A stretch of DNA of 64,000 nt from Streptomyces diastatochromogenes (GCA_026913215.1 JAPTYK010000001.1:5022001-5086000), one strand, 5' to 3'. Positions 37,397-48,412 are shown, counted from the stretch's first letter. Made by a program: numbers and translations. Notes: generated by a model from the sequence alone, not told the origin.

Positions 37397-39416
37397 GTGC
37401 GGATCGGACTGCTCACGGAGGGTGGCTACCCGTACGCCACCGGTGAGTCCGGACGCTGGTGCGAGCGGCTCGTACGCGGGCTCGGACAGCACCAGTTCGA
37501 CCTCTACGCCCCCGGCCCGGCCGGCCCCCGCCGCCCCTCCCGCCGAACGCCCGCGTCGCCCGCACCGCCTCGGAGCGGCAGGGCCCCGGCGAGCACCGCA
37601 CCTCCCGCCGGGCCTACGGACGCCAGGAGCGGCGCCGCTTCGTCGAGGCCTACCACCGGCTCGCCACCGGCCTCTGCGCCGAGGACGACGAGACCCCGGC
37701 ACCGCCGGACCTGGGGCCTCCTTCGCCGACGGCCTCTACGCCCTCGCCGAACTCGCCCGCGAACGCGGCGGGCTGCCCGGGCGCTCCGCTCCGACGACGC
37801 CGTCCGCGCCCTGGAGTCCGCCTGCCGCGCGCCCGGCGCACGCCGGGCGCGGCCGCCGCCGGCCTCCGCGACCACCTCGCCTTCGCCGAGCACCTGGAGC
37901 GGACCCTGCGCCCGCTCTCCTCGACTGGTACGGGAGGACGCGCTCGGCGCCGCCGACCTCTGCCACGCCGCCGCCGGAGGCACCACCGCGCTCCCCGGGC
38001 TGCTGGCCAAACGCTTCTTCGGCACCCCGCTGCTCGTCACCGAGTACGGCGTACCGCTGCGCGCCCACTACCTCGCGGAGGCCGGCGCCGACCGCTCCGC
38101 CCCCTCCGCACCCTGCTCGCCGCCCTCCACGGCCGGCTCGCCGCCGAGACCTACGGGCAGGCCGCCCTCCTCACCCCGGCAACGCCCACGCCCGCCGCTG
38201 GCAGGAGCGGTGCGGCGCCGACCGGGCCCGCATCCGCACCGTCCACCCCGGCATGCCCGCCGACCGCTTCGCCGAGGTCGGCGAGGACGAGGAGAGCGGC
38301 GACCCCGCCACCCTCGTCTGGGTCGGCCGCGTCGAACCCGCCAAGGACCTCGTCGGCCTCCTCCACGCCTTCGCCGAGATCCGGTCCCGGCAGCCCGACG
38401 CCCGGCTGCGGATCGTCGCCGTGCCCGTCCGCGAACCGGCCGCCGGCGCGTACCTCACGTACTGCAAGGGCTCGCGGCCCAGCTCTTCCCCGACGAGGCG
38501 GCCGGAGCGCACGCCGTCGGAGAGAACCCCGTCACCTTCGAGGAGCTCGGCGGCCCGGAGGCGCCCACCCTGGAGGACACCTACGCCTCCGGCGCGCTCG
38601 TCGTCCTGTCGAGCCTCGTCGAGGGCTTCCCGCGAGCCTCGTCGAAGCGATGTTCTGCGCCCGCGCCACCGTCTCCACCGACGTCGGCGCCGTCGTCGAG
38701 ATCATCGGCGGCACCGGCCTCGTCGTCCCCCGCGCAACCCCGGGCACTCGCCGACGCCTGCCTCGCGCTGCTCCGCGACCCCGAGCGGCGCCACCGGCTC
38801 GGCGCCGCTGCCCGCGCCCGCGCGCTCGAACTCTTCACGGTCGAACAGAACCTCGCCGCCTTCCGCGGCATCTACCTCGAACTCCTCTCCCGCGCGCCGG
38901 TGCGCCACCGCCCCGGGACGGCGTCCCTTCGCCCACCCGGCCGAGGCCCATGTGCCGGGCAGCTGGGCGCCCAAGGCCGTGACCGCGGGACGGGAGCCCC
39001 GATGCCTGAAGGAGGCACCCCCATGCGCGGCTCCGCCGCCCCGACGAGCCCCGGAGCCTGGGACGCCCGCTCCGAAGCCCTCCTCGGCACCCCCGCCCTG
39101 GTGGCGGCCGGCACCTCGACCTGCGCGCCCCGCCGCCGAGGAACCCACCGACGCCGCCCCTCCGGGATAGCCCCGACCGCCGCGACGGCCCCGGGGCGGG
39201 CGCGGCGTGGACCACCCGGCCGCCCTGGACACCCCGGAACCGGCGGAGGACCGGACCGGGGACGCGCCGGGCGGGCCGGCGGACGCCGCGTCCGGTGCCG
39301 TACCGCCCGAGCCCGAGCCCGGCGCGGGCGGTGCGCCGGAAGCGACCGCGGCGACCGCCCCGGCCCCGACGGCGCCCCGCACGCCCCGCCCCCGGCGCGG
39401 GAACGCCGACCCGTGA
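37397..39416 (+). CDS. PelF-like family 4 glycosyltransferase (DUF3492 N-terminus; frame broken many times)
   Basis: GTG 37397. MRIGLLTEGGYPYATGESGRW is split around the start of the DUF3492 domain; GLGQHQFDLYAP follows. GLLAKRFFGTPLLVTEYG and RIRTVHPGMPADRF are acceptor-side features. The GT4 donor domain carries LVWVGRVEPAKDLVGLLHAF and LVVLSSLVEGFPASLVEAMF, with the E-x7-E pattern. VGAVVEIIGGTGLVVP completes it. This architecture is that of PelF, which uses UDP-sugars in Pel polysaccharide synthesis. A Pro/Ala-rich tail of over 150 residues runs to TGA 39414-39416, overlapping the next GTG. At least ten one-base losses. Confidence 0.8.
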
Positions 39417-40416
39417 AGGTCCTCATGCACCGGCACCGGGAACTCTGCGAGCGGGCCGTCGACCCCTGGAGATCGCCGCGGGCCTGGAGGCGCAGGGCTT
39501 CACCGACCGGACCGCCGCGCGGTTCCGGCACCGGGACGTGTTCTCGCTCGCCGAGGAGCTGTACGCGCGCGTGCCGCGCGGGCAGGAGAAGCCCGCGCCC
39601 GACCCGGAACCGGAGGAGCCACGGGCGCCCTGGGTGCTCGCCTCGCTCGCTCCCGGCGGGGTCGCCGGACTGACCGGGATCGGACTCGTCCTCGGCTACG
39701 GACCCGCGCGGCTCGCCGTCGGGGCCGCCGGGCGCTCGCCCTCGGCGGGGCCCTGGTCTCGCCGTCCGCCGGGGCCCGCTGCGCGCCCCGACGGGGAACC
39801 GTCCCCGCCGCCCGGCTCTGGACCCTGTGGCTCCTGGCGTACGCGGCCGGCGGCGACGGACTCCTGGAGGAGGTCCTCGGGGGTGGCCCCGACGGGCCCT
39901 GGGCGCTCACCCCGCCCCCTCCTGGCCCTCGCCCTCGCCGTCGCCCCCGCCGCCTGGGGCGCCCACCTCTTCGCCCGCCGGGCCCGCCGCCGGATCGCCG
40001 ACAGCCGGGGCCTCGCCGACTTCGCCGCCGCCACCCGGCCGCTGCTCCTCGGCACCCTGACCCTCCAGCTCCTCGCCCTCGCCGCCCTGCTCGCCCTCAC
40101 CGGGTTCAGCCCCGGCGCCCTCGCCCTCGGCGCCCTCCTGCTGCTCGCCCGGCTCCTCACCGTCCACGGCTTCCCCGAGACGGCCTCCGCCGCCCTCGCC
40201 GCCGCCAGTGCCGGCGAGGCCCTCGCCCCCGCGAGCGTCCTCGCCGCCCGCCTCCCCCTCCCCGGCTTCGACGCGCTCGCCACCCCGGTGCGCGCCCTCG
40301 TCGAGGCCTGGGGACCCAGGGCCGTACCCACCCTCGTCTGCGGCGCCGCCGCGCTCGGCCTGCTGGCCCACGCGACCGGCGCCCTCGCACGGGCCTCCGC
40401 CCACGTCACCCCCTGA
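39413..40416 (+). CDS. Polytopic membrane protein of polysaccharide cassette (frame broken)
   Basis: GTG 39413 overlaps the glycosyltransferase stop. The N-terminal soluble segment is MKVLMHRHRELCERAVDP then AAGLEAQGFTDRTAARF and VFSLAEELYARVPR. About eight hydrophobic spans follow, clearest from 39920 on (LLALALAVAPAAWGAHLF, LLLGTLTLQLLALAALLAL, VPTLVCGAAALGLLAHA). No catalytic motif. One-base losses near 39467, 39733 and 39910 break it. Position between a PelF-like enzyme and an epimerase suggests a membrane partner in export or polymerisation, as PelG serves PelF; sequence similarity to PelG is not established. Confidence 0.68.
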
Positions 40417-40548
40417 ACCACCTGCCCGCCCACCCGCGGAGCCGACGCCGCGGGCGTGCCCGTCACCTCTCTCATCACCCGCAAGGAGACCGAAGACCAT
40501 GACCCCTCAAGCCCAAGCACCGGCCGGTCGGCACGTAGGGGCCGCACG

Positions 40549-41515
40549 ATGAGGGTGCTACTGCTCGGAGCCAACGGCTTCATCGGCCGCTTCGTCGCCG
40601 ACCGGCTGCTCGCCGACCCGGCCGTCCACCTCACCGCGCTCGGCCGGGGCGACGACGCCGACGTCCGCTTCGACCTCGCCTCCGGCAGCCCCGGCGCGCT
40701 CACCCGCTTCCTGGACGCCGTCCACCCCGGGTCGTCGTCAACTGCGCCGGAGCCACCCGAGGCGGCGCCCGCGAGCTGACCCGGCACAACACCGTCGCCG
40801 TCGCCACCGTCTGCGAGGCCCTGCGCCGCAGCGGCTGCGGGGCCCGGCTCGTCCAGGTCGGCTGCGCCTCCGAGTACGGGCCCAGCCAGCCCGGCTCCTC
40901 CACGGCCGAGGACGCGATCCCGCGCCCCGGCGGCCCGTACGGCGTGTCCAAGCTCGCCGCGACCGAACTCGTCCTCGGCTCCGGGCTCGACGCCGTCGTC
41001 CTGCGCGTCTTCTCCCGGTCGGCCCCGGCACCCCGCCGGCTCCCGCTCGGCCGCCTCGCCGAGGCGATGCGCCGCGCGATGCAGGCCGGGGACGGCGAGC
41101 TCAAGCTCAGCGGCCTCGGGGTGCAGCGGGACTTCGTCGACGTACGGGACGTGGCGCGGGCCGTCCACGCCGCCTCCCTCTCCGCCGCCCAGGGCGTCGT
41201 CAACATCGGCACGGGCCGCGCCGTCCGGCTCCGGGACGCCGCCGCCGTCCTCGCCCGGGTCGCGGGCTACGCGGGAAACCTGCACGAGCTGGACGGCCCG
41301 CACGGCATCCCGCAGCGGCCCATGATCGGCGCCCCCGCACCGAGGGGACCATCGCCGACCAGCTGGCCTCCGCCCCGTACCCGTACCCCGACGGCTGCGG
41401 GCCCTGGCAGCAGGCCGACGTCCGCACCGCCCGCGACCGGCTCGGCTGGCGGCCCCGGATCAACCTGGAGGAGTCCCTCGCCGACATCTGGATGGAGGCG
41501 GCGTGTCGCATCTGA
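40549..41515 (+). CDS. NAD-dependent epimerase/dehydratase (frame broken)
   Basis: Extended short-chain dehydrogenase. Rossmann motif MRVLLLGANGFIGRFVAD, catalytic VGCASEYG and the Tyr/Lys pair PYGVSKLAATELV. VQRDFVDVRDVARAVHAA and VVNIGTGRAVRLRDAA are typical of sugar-nucleotide epimerases. Start 40549 is used, but ATG 40499 with AAGGAG upstream is better placed. It reads MTPQAQAPAGRHVGAAR and meets ATG 40549 with ATGA, so a lost base may hide a longer N-terminus. Breaks near 40732, 41020 and 41337. The 3' end overlaps the spherulin-4 gene by 13 bp. Confidence 0.8.
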
Positions 41516-42248
41516 CGACGCCCACGGCCACCGGGACCGTCCAGTCGCTGGGCTTCGGCGTCCCCGGCTACGCCCATCCGCTGCTCGCCCCGTCGAATGG
41601 GCCGAGCTGACCCGCCCCGGGACCCCGCTGCACTGGGCGGTGCTCAACGTGGCGGAGGGCCCGGGGAGCCGGCCGGACCCGCACTGCCTGGAGGCGTCCG
41701 GGAAGCTCCGCGACGCCGGGGTCAGGGTCCTCGGGCACCTGGACCTGGCGTACGGCTCCCGGCCCCTCGGGGAGCTCGTCACGGACGCCCACCGCTTCCT
41801 CGACTGGTACAAGGTCGGCGGCTTCTACCTGGACCGGGCCCCCGCCGACCGGGCGGACCTGGCCGGGACGCGGCGGCTGACCGCGACCCTGGAGGCCGTC
41901 CTCGACGGCGAGGCCCACCTCGTCCTCGGCCACGGCACCCACCCCCACCCGGGATACGCCGAGGCCGCCGACCAGCTGGTGACCTTCGCCGGCTCCTGGG
42001 CGGACTACCGCTGGTCGCAGGTGGCGGAGTGGACCGCCGCGTACACGGAGGCCAAGTTCGTCCACCTCGTCCACGGCGTCCCGCGCACCCACCTCGACGA
42101 GGCCCTGCGGATCGCCCGCTGGCAGGGGGCCGGGACGATCTTCTTCACCGACCGCGCCGGCCGGTCGGGGCAAAACGACCAATTCCATACCCTGCCCGGC
42201 TACTGGGACGAAATCGTCTCGCGGATTGGACCGGGTGTCTCGGAATGA
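41503..42248 (+). CDS. Spherulin-4-like protein, possible GH135 family (frame broken once)
   Basis: GTG 41503, about 248 residues. The pattern VPGYAHPLLAPVEWAEL, LHWAVLNVAEGPGSRPD, LREAG-type VLGHLDLAYGSRPL, WYKVGGFYLDRAP and GTIFFTDRAG is that of spherulation-specific family 4 proteins. A fungal member (Sph3, GH135) cuts alpha-1,4-N-acetylgalactosamine polymers. No signal peptide is seen, so it may act inside the cell or leave by another route. One base is lost near 41590. Last gene of the four-gene overlapping cassette starting at 37397. Confidence 0.78.
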
Positions 42249-42311
42249 GAAGGGGCGTGGCAGTGTTACGGGGAGAACAACCGTACTGACATACCGACCA
42301 CCGGAGTCCCC

Positions 42312-43490
42312 GTGTCGCTGCCACCCCTGGTCGAGCCGGCTGCCGAGCTCACCGTAGACGAGGTCCGCAGGTACTCCCGCCACCTGATCATCCCGGACGT
42401 CGGGATGGACGGGCAGAAGCGGCTGAAGAACGCCAAGGTGCTGTGTGTCGGCGCCGGCGGCCTCGGTTCCCCCGCGCTGATGTACCTGGCCGCCGCCGGC
42501 GTGGGCACGCTCGGCATCGTGGAGTTCGACGAGGTCGACGAGTCGAACCTCCAGCGCCAGATCATCCACAGCCAGGCCGACATCGGCCGCTCCAAGGCGG
42601 AGTCCGCGAAGGACTCGGTCCTCGGCATCAACCCGTACGTGAACGTGATCCTTCACGAGGAGCGGCTCGAGGCCGACAACGTGATGGACATCTTCGGCCA
42701 GTACGACCTGATCGTCGACGGCACCGACAACTTCGCCACGCGCTACCTGGTGAACGACGCCTGCGTGCTGCTGAACAAGCCGTACGTCTGGGGCTCGATC
42801 TACCGCTTCGACGGCCAGGCCTCCGTGTTCTGGTCCGAGTACGGCCCCTGCTACCGCTGCCTCTACCCGGAGCCCCCGCCGCCGGGCATGGTCCCGTCCT
42901 GCGCCGAGGGCGGCGTCCTGGGCGTGCTGTGCGCGTCCATCGGCTCCATCCAGGTCACCGAGGCCATCAAGGTCCTGGCCGGCGTGGGCGACCCGCTGGT
43001 CGGCCGCCTGATGATCTACGACGCCCTGGAGATGCAGTACCGCCAGGTCAAGGTCCGCAAGGACCCCAACTGCGCGGTCTGCGGCGAGAACCCGACCGTC
43101 ACCGAGCTCATCGACTACGAGGCCTTCTGCGGCGTCGTGTCCGAGGAGGCCCAGGAGGCGGCGCTCGGCTCGACGATCACTCCCAAGCAGCTCAAGGAGT
43201 GGATCGACGAGGGCGAGAACATCGACATCATCGACGTCCGCGAGCCGAACGAGTACGAGATCGTCTCGATCCCGGGCGCGCGTCTGATCCCGAAGAACGA
43301 GTTCCTGATGGGCACCGCCCTCCAGGACCTCCCGCAGGACAAGCGGATCGTCCTGCACTGCAAGACGGGTGTCCGCAGTGCGGAAGTCCTCGCGGTGCTG
43401 AAGTCCGCGGGCTTCGCGGACGCGGTCCACGTCGGCGGCGGCGTGATCGGCTGGGTCCACCAGATCGAGCCCGAGAAGCCGGTCTACTAG
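42312..43490 (+). CDS. moeZ: MoeZ: adenylyltransferase/sulfurtransferase with rhodanese domain
   Basis: Intact, 392 residues from GTG 42312. The ThiF/MoeB domain has VGAGGLGSPALMYLAAAG (nucleotide binding), VDESNLQRQ and CYRCLYPEPPPPG. CAVCGENP completes the four zinc cysteines. Residues 290-392 are a rhodanese domain with the active-site loop HCKTGVRSAEV. It activates and sulfurates small carrier proteins for molybdopterin, cysteine or thio-metabolite synthesis. Corresponds to Rv3206c. Confidence 0.94.
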   Translation: MSLPPLVEPAAELTVDEVRRYSRHLIIPDVGMDGQKRLKNAKVLCVGAGGLGSPALMYLAAAGVGTLGIVEFDEVDESNLQRQIIHSQADIGRSKAESAKDSVLGINPYVNVILHEERLEADNVMDIFGQYDLIVDGTDNFATRYLVNDACVLLNKPYVWGSIYRFDGQASVFWSEYGPCYRCLYPEPPPPGMVPSCAEGGVLGVLCASIGSIQVTEAIKVLAGVGDPLVGRLMIYDALEMQYRQVKVRKDPNCAVCGENPTVTELIDYEAFCGVVSEEAQEAALGSTITPKQLKEWIDEGENIDIIDVREPNEYEIVSIPGARLIPKNEFLMGTALQDLPQDKRIVLHCKTGVRSAEVLAVLKSAGFADAVHVGGGVIGWVHQIEPEKPVY

Positions 43491-43501
43491 AACGGTGTGA
43501 C

Positions 43502-43533
43502 GGAAGGCCCCGGACCTCAGGTCCGGGCCTTCC
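43502..43533. terminator. Bidirectional terminator between moeZ and the TAP protease
   Basis: GGAAGGCCC/GGGCCTTCC (43502-43510 and 43525-43533) with inner pairing of GGA/TCC, between convergent genes. Confidence 0.85.
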
Positions 43534-43548
43534 CATGCCTACGGCGGG

Positions 43549-45121
43549 CTACTTGCAGACCGTGGCCGAGGCCGGGACCTTCCCCACCAGCAGGTAGTCG
43601 TCCACCGCCTTCTTCACGCACTTGTTCCCGCTGTTGTACGCGCCGTGGCCCTCGCCCTCGTACGTCACCTCCACGCCGACCCCCTTGCCGAGCGCGTTCA
43701 CCATCGACCGGGCGCCCTCGTACGGCGTCGCCGGGTCGCCGGTGTTCCCGACGACCACGATCGGCGCCGAGCCCGGGGCCGAGACGTCCGGGTGCTCCCA
43801 GCCCCCGGGCACCGGCCACTGCGAGCAGCTCGCCAGCGCCCAGCCCATGAAGTCGCCGAAGACGGGGGAGGCCTCGCGGAACTGGCCGAGCCGCTCCTTC
43901 GCCTGCCCCAGGGTGTAGCGCTCCTTGAAGTCCACGCAGTTGATCGCCGTGTTCGCCGCCTGGATGTTGCTGTACGAGCCGTTCTCGCCGCGCCCGTTCA
44001 TCGAGTCGGACAGGGAGAGGAGCAGCGCCCCGTCACCGCCGTCGGCCGCGTCGAGGCCCTGCTCCAGATACGGCCAGAACTCCTTCGAGTACAGGGCCTG
44101 CGCGATGCCGTTGGTGGCCTGCGTCTGGGTGAGCTTGCGGTCGCCGATGCCGGCGATCGGCTGCTTGTCGAGGGCCGTGAGGAGGTTGGTGATCCCCGCC
44201 TCGATCTCGGCGACGCTGCTGCCGGGCAGGGCGCACTGGTCGCCGCGGTCCACGCAGTCCTGGGCGAAGTTGTCCAGTGCGAGCTGGAAGCCCTTCGCCT
44301 GGCCGAGGGCGCCGTCCTCGACGCCCGCGTCCGGGTCGACGACCCCGTCGAAGACGGCCCGGCCGACGTTCTTGGGGAACATGTGGGCGTAGACGCCGCC
44401 GAGTTCGGTGCCGTACGAGATGCCGAAGTAGTGCAGCTTCTCGTCGCCGAGGACCTGGCGCATCAGGTCCATGTCCCGGGCCGCGTTCTCGGTGCCGACG
44501 TGCGGCAGGGCCGCGCCCGCGTCCCGCTGGCAGCCCTTCGCGTACCGCTTCTGCGCGTCCGACAGCGTCCGCTCCTCCTCCACCGTGTCGGGCGTGAAGT
44601 CCAGGGCGTAGTAGGCGTCGAGCTCCTTGTCGTCGGCGCACTCGACGGGGTCGCTGCGGCCGACCCCGCGCGGGTCGAAGGAGACCAGGTCGTAGCGGCC
44701 GCGCAGGCTCTCGTAGTCGGCGGCGAAGCCGGGCAGTCCGGTGATGCCGGAGCCGCCGGGCCCGCCGAAGTTGAAGACGAGCGAGCCGATCCGCCTGGCG
44801 GTGTCGCGGGCCTTGGCCCGGATGAGGGCCAGCTCGATGGTCTCGCCCTCCGGCGCCGACCAGTCGAGCGGTGCCTGCAGGAAGGAGCACTCCCAGACGG
44901 CGCCGCCGGGCAGCGGGAGGGCGCGGCCCCGCCGCCCTCCGCCGCGGACGGGGCCGGGCAGGGGCCCAGGACAGCTTCTGCGCCGTCAGCGCCGGGCGCT
45001 CGGCCGAACCGCTCGGCGTCACCGCGTCCGCCGCCTTGTCCGCCCCGTCGGAGCATCCGGCGGCGAGCAGCACGGTGGTGGCGGTGAGCAGGGCGGCGCG
45101 CTGGGCTGCGGAGATCGGCAT
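43549..45121 (-). CDS. Secreted TAP-like tripeptidyl aminopeptidase lipoprotein (frame broken)
   Basis: About 525 residues from ATG 45121. Lipoprotein signal ends LLAAGCSDG. Alpha/beta-hydrolase with FNFGGPGGSGITGLPGF (oxyanion), LVSFDPRGVGRSDPVEC, nucleophile FGISYGTELGG, acid VGNTGDPATPYEGA and His GEGHGAYN. This is the S33 type that removes tripeptides or acts on exported propeptides in Streptomyces. The C-terminal 344 residues are intact. Several one-base losses between 44585 and 45000 split the N-terminal part. Confidence 0.87.
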
Positions 45122-45183
45122 AGGCCCATCGTGGGCCGCCGCCCCCGCCCCCGCGCGGGACGGGGGGCCAAGCGGGTGGTCGG

Positions 45184-47823
45184 CTACAGGGCTTCCCGTT
45201 TCGTCAGCCAGTTGAAGCAGATCCACCCCGGCAGCACCGGGATCCACAGCGTGAGCAGGCGGTACAGGAGCACCGCCGGGGTCGCGACCTCGATCGGCAG
45301 GCCCACCGCGACCAGACCGAGGGTGAGGGCGCCCTCGACCGCGCCGACGCCGCCGGGGTCGGCGCCGCCGAGCCGAGCGCGTTGCCCGCGAGGAAGACGA
45401 CGGCCACGCTCGCGTAGCTGAGCGTCGTGTCCCCGTGCCCGAAGGCCCGGATCGAGGCGTCCAGACAGAACACGAACGCGCCGGTCAGCAGCAGCATCCC
45501 GCCGATGCCGGTCACCAGCTTCATGGGCCGCTGGAGCACGTCCAGCATGCGCGGCACGACACCGGCGAAGAGCGAGCGCAGCCGGGTCGACACGAACTTG
45601 CGCATGAACGGGATCGCCGTCACCACCAGGACGAGGACCGCGACCGTCAGCAGGCCCGCGATGACGGTCCTCGACGGGGTGAAGGACTGCGACTTCTCCG
45701 TGCCCGTCAGATAGCCGAAGGAGAGCAGGAGCAGGATGTGCGCCCCGAGGCCGAAGAGCTGCGAGGCGCCGACGCTCGCCACGGCGAGACCCGGGCGCAC
45801 GCCCGCACGCTGGAGGAAGCGGGTGTTCAGGGCGACGCCGCCGACCGCCGCCGGGGCGACGATCTTCACGAAGGAGCCGGCGACCTGCGCCACCACCGTC
45901 CGCCAGAACCCGACCCGCTCGGGCACGAAGCCCAGCAGGCTCATCGCCGCCGCCACGTAGCTGAGCGCCGAGAACAGCACGGCGGCCGCCACCCAGCGCC
46001 AGTCCGCCTCGCTGACCGTCGACAGCGGCGTGCGGGCGATCTGCGAAGCAGGAAGTACGCGGCGACCGCGCCCGCGATCAGGCTGACCAGGGTCCGCGGC
46101 TTGATCCGCTCCAGGCGGACCGGCTCCACCGGGGCCTGCGGGCGGATCAGCAGCACCTGCTGCCGGATCTGCGCGAGCAGGTCCTCCTCGCGGGCCTCGT
46201 CGAGGGCGGTGTCCAGGGCCCGCTTCTCGGCCTTCTTGTCCGCCTTCTTCTCGGCCTTCGTCTCCGCCCGCACGGCCTTCTTGTCCGCCGCCGCCTCGGC
46301 CTTGGCGAGCTCCCGCTCGTGCTTGGCCGCCTCCGAGGCCGCGAGCACGGCCTCGCGCTCCCGCGCGGACCGCTCCGGGCCAGTTTCCGCAGCGTCGCGC
46401 GCGTGGAGCGGCTCAGCGCGATCGGCTGGAGCAGCGGCAGACAGTCGGCGACGCTGTCCGGGCCGAGCACCTCGACGGCCGCGGCGACCGCCCGCTCCGC
46501 CCCGACCCGCAGACCGAGGGTGGTGAGCAGCTGGGCGATGTCCATCCGCAGGACCAGGTCGCCGGCCGCGATCTCGCCGCCCCGCAGATCGGTGAGGATG
46601 ACCTTGCCGGAACGATCCACCAGGATCGCGTCCCCCGTGAGCCTGCGGTGCGCGATCCGGCGCGACTGCAGCGCCCGGACCTGCCGCCAGGCGCCGTGGA
46701 CCAGTTCGTCGGTGATCTCGGCGTCGTCGAGCGCGTCCAGGCTCCGGCCGCCGATGTGCTCGTACACGAGTATCACCGCGTCCGGACCGAGCTCCGAGGT
46801 GGCGATCAGCTTCGGGGCGTTGGCCCCGGCGGCGATCGCCGCGTACGCGAGGAGCGCCTCCTGCTCCAGGGCCTGGCGCAGCGAGACGATCGAGCGGCGG
46901 GTGGTGATCGTCCGCAGGGTGATCCGCCGCCACGCGCGGTAGAAGAAGCCGTGCGCCTGCTGCTCGCGGTCGACGACGGTGACGTCGAGCGGCGGCCCGT
47001 CCTCCAGGGTCACGATGTACCGGCGGCCCCGGTCCCCGCTGTCCGCGGAGTCGGGCACGCCCTCGGCGCGCAGCGCGGTCACCGGCCGGAAGCCGACCCG
47101 GCGCAGGCCGGCGAGGAGGGTCTGCCCGGTGGGCCGGACGTTCGGCGAGCCGACGGCGTACAGCGTGCCGTACGCCACGGTCCAGCCGATCAGGACGGTC
47201 AGGATGATCGAGAGGGCGGTGGTGTAGCCCGCCACCAGCATCGTGAAGGCGTCGAGCAGCAGCACCACCCAGAGCGACACCCGCCAGCGGGGCCTGCGGG
47301 CCATGCCGACGGCGGTCATGTACGCGATGACCGGGGCGAGGTAGTTGTGCACCGGGTCCGTCAGGCCGCCGCCGGACTGCGGCTGGGTCAGCGCGTCCTG
47401 GATCGTGCCGGGCGCGGCCTGGGCGACCCAGAGGTCGGTGGCGAGGGTGACGCCGTGCGCCAGGACGGCGGCGAGGACGCCGTCCGCGATGCGCAGCCCG
47501 TCGCGTTTGATCAGCCGCTCGATGGCGAAGGCGACCGGCACGAGCAGGACGGCGATGGAGGAGACGAGACCGGCGATCTTGACGAAGACGTCCGGGGCGC
47601 CGACCGCGCCCTTGTTGATGTCCTGCTCCAGACCCGAGGTCGTGCCGTGGGCGAACGCCGCGACGGCGATGACGAGCCCGATCGCGAGCAGACCGCCGAG
47701 CAGCCGCATCAGGTCGGAGGGCCGGTGGACGCGGGCGGCGAGCAGCGGCTCGTCACCGGAGACCTTCTCGGGCACGTCGGGCCGGGCCCCCTCAGGAGGC
47801 TGCGTGTCCTGCCCCATCACCAT
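45184..47823 (-). CDS. Large membrane protein: N-terminal membrane domain, pseudokinase-like domain, coiled coil and flippase-type (LPG synthase TM) domain (frame broken)
   Basis: About 880 residues. Start ATG 47823 (47817 possible); the upstream frame to 47907 uses rare codons and looks untranslated. Residues 30-230 contain about six membrane spans (LLGGLLAIGLVIAVAAF, VVLLLDAFTMLVAGYTTAL). Residues 320-470 resemble a degenerate kinase: ILVYEHIGGRSLDAL, IAHRRLTGDAILV and ILTDLRGGE. A charged KAEKKADKKAEK coiled coil follows. The last 330 residues (FVKIVAPAAVGGVALNTRF, FLAGNALGSAAPTPGGVGAVEG) form the UPF0104/MprF-like flippase module. Three one-base losses (46378, 46045, 45375). Substrate, perhaps a lipid or glycolipid, unknown. 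Confidence 0.8.
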
Positions 47824-47994
47824 GTCCGTCTCTGCATGCGCGTCGTGTCGATCTCGTTCTTGTTCTTGTTCGTGTTCTCGTACGGGTCGCTCTTGATCTC
47901 GTATCACCAGTCACCGCCCGGACGATGGTGGCACGAAGAGCTGTCGGGCGGAGGCATCAGGGCCATGTCGGTGCGGTGAGGCAGGATGGGGCGG

Positions 47995-48412
47995 ATGAGC
48001 GAGGAGGAAGCCGTGGGGGAGACCGCCGGGGGCACCGCGGGGGACGCCGTCGGGGAGGCCGGAGAGCTGCCGGCGTACGCGGAGCGGGTGCTCGACGTCG
48101 CCGACGCGATCCCTCCCGGCCGCGTCATGACCTACGGCGACGTGGCCGAGTGGCTGGGCGAGGGCGGGCCGCGTCAGGTCGGCCGGGTCATGGCCCTGTA
48201 CGGCGGGACGGCCCCTGGTGGCGCGTGGTCCGCGCCGACGGCACGCTGCTCCCGGGCCACGAGCCGCGGGCCCTCGGGCACTACCGCGAGGAGGGCACCC
48301 GCTGCGCGCGGCGGGCCCGGCGGCCGAGGGGCACGTCCCGAGGATCGACATGCGGCGGGCGCGCTGGGACGGCGGCGCGGCCTCCGGCGAGGGTGCGGGA
48401 ACTCACATCTGA
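47995..48412 (+). CDS. MGMT-family alkyltransferase-like protein without the acceptor cysteine (frame broken twice)
   Basis: About 139 residues from ATG 47995. The MGMT DNA-binding pattern is YAERVLDVADAIPPGRVMTYGDVAEWLG and GPRQVGRVMALYGG. Where true methyltransferases have PCHR, this reads PWWRV. It therefore belongs to alkyltransferase-like (ATL) proteins, which bind O6-alkylguanine and hand it to nucleotide-excision repair. One-base losses near 48211 and 48300. Same place as Rv3204, before adnA. Confidence 0.82.

Noticed and set aside
31594..42247. A 14-bp direct match (GGTGTCTCGGAATG at 31594-31607 and 42234-42247) flanking the accessory region, possibly insertion target-site duplications
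   Set aside because: Several chance matches of this length are expected in 64 kb of biased sequence. One copy lies in a palindrome and the other in codons at the end of the spherulin-4 gene, and no integrase or transposase lies between.
47824..47907. Extended start of the flippase protein at 47907
   Set aside because: The added 28 codons use ATA, CGA and CAA and a GTTCTT-type simple repeat, foreign to this genome's coding style; ATG 47823 fits better.
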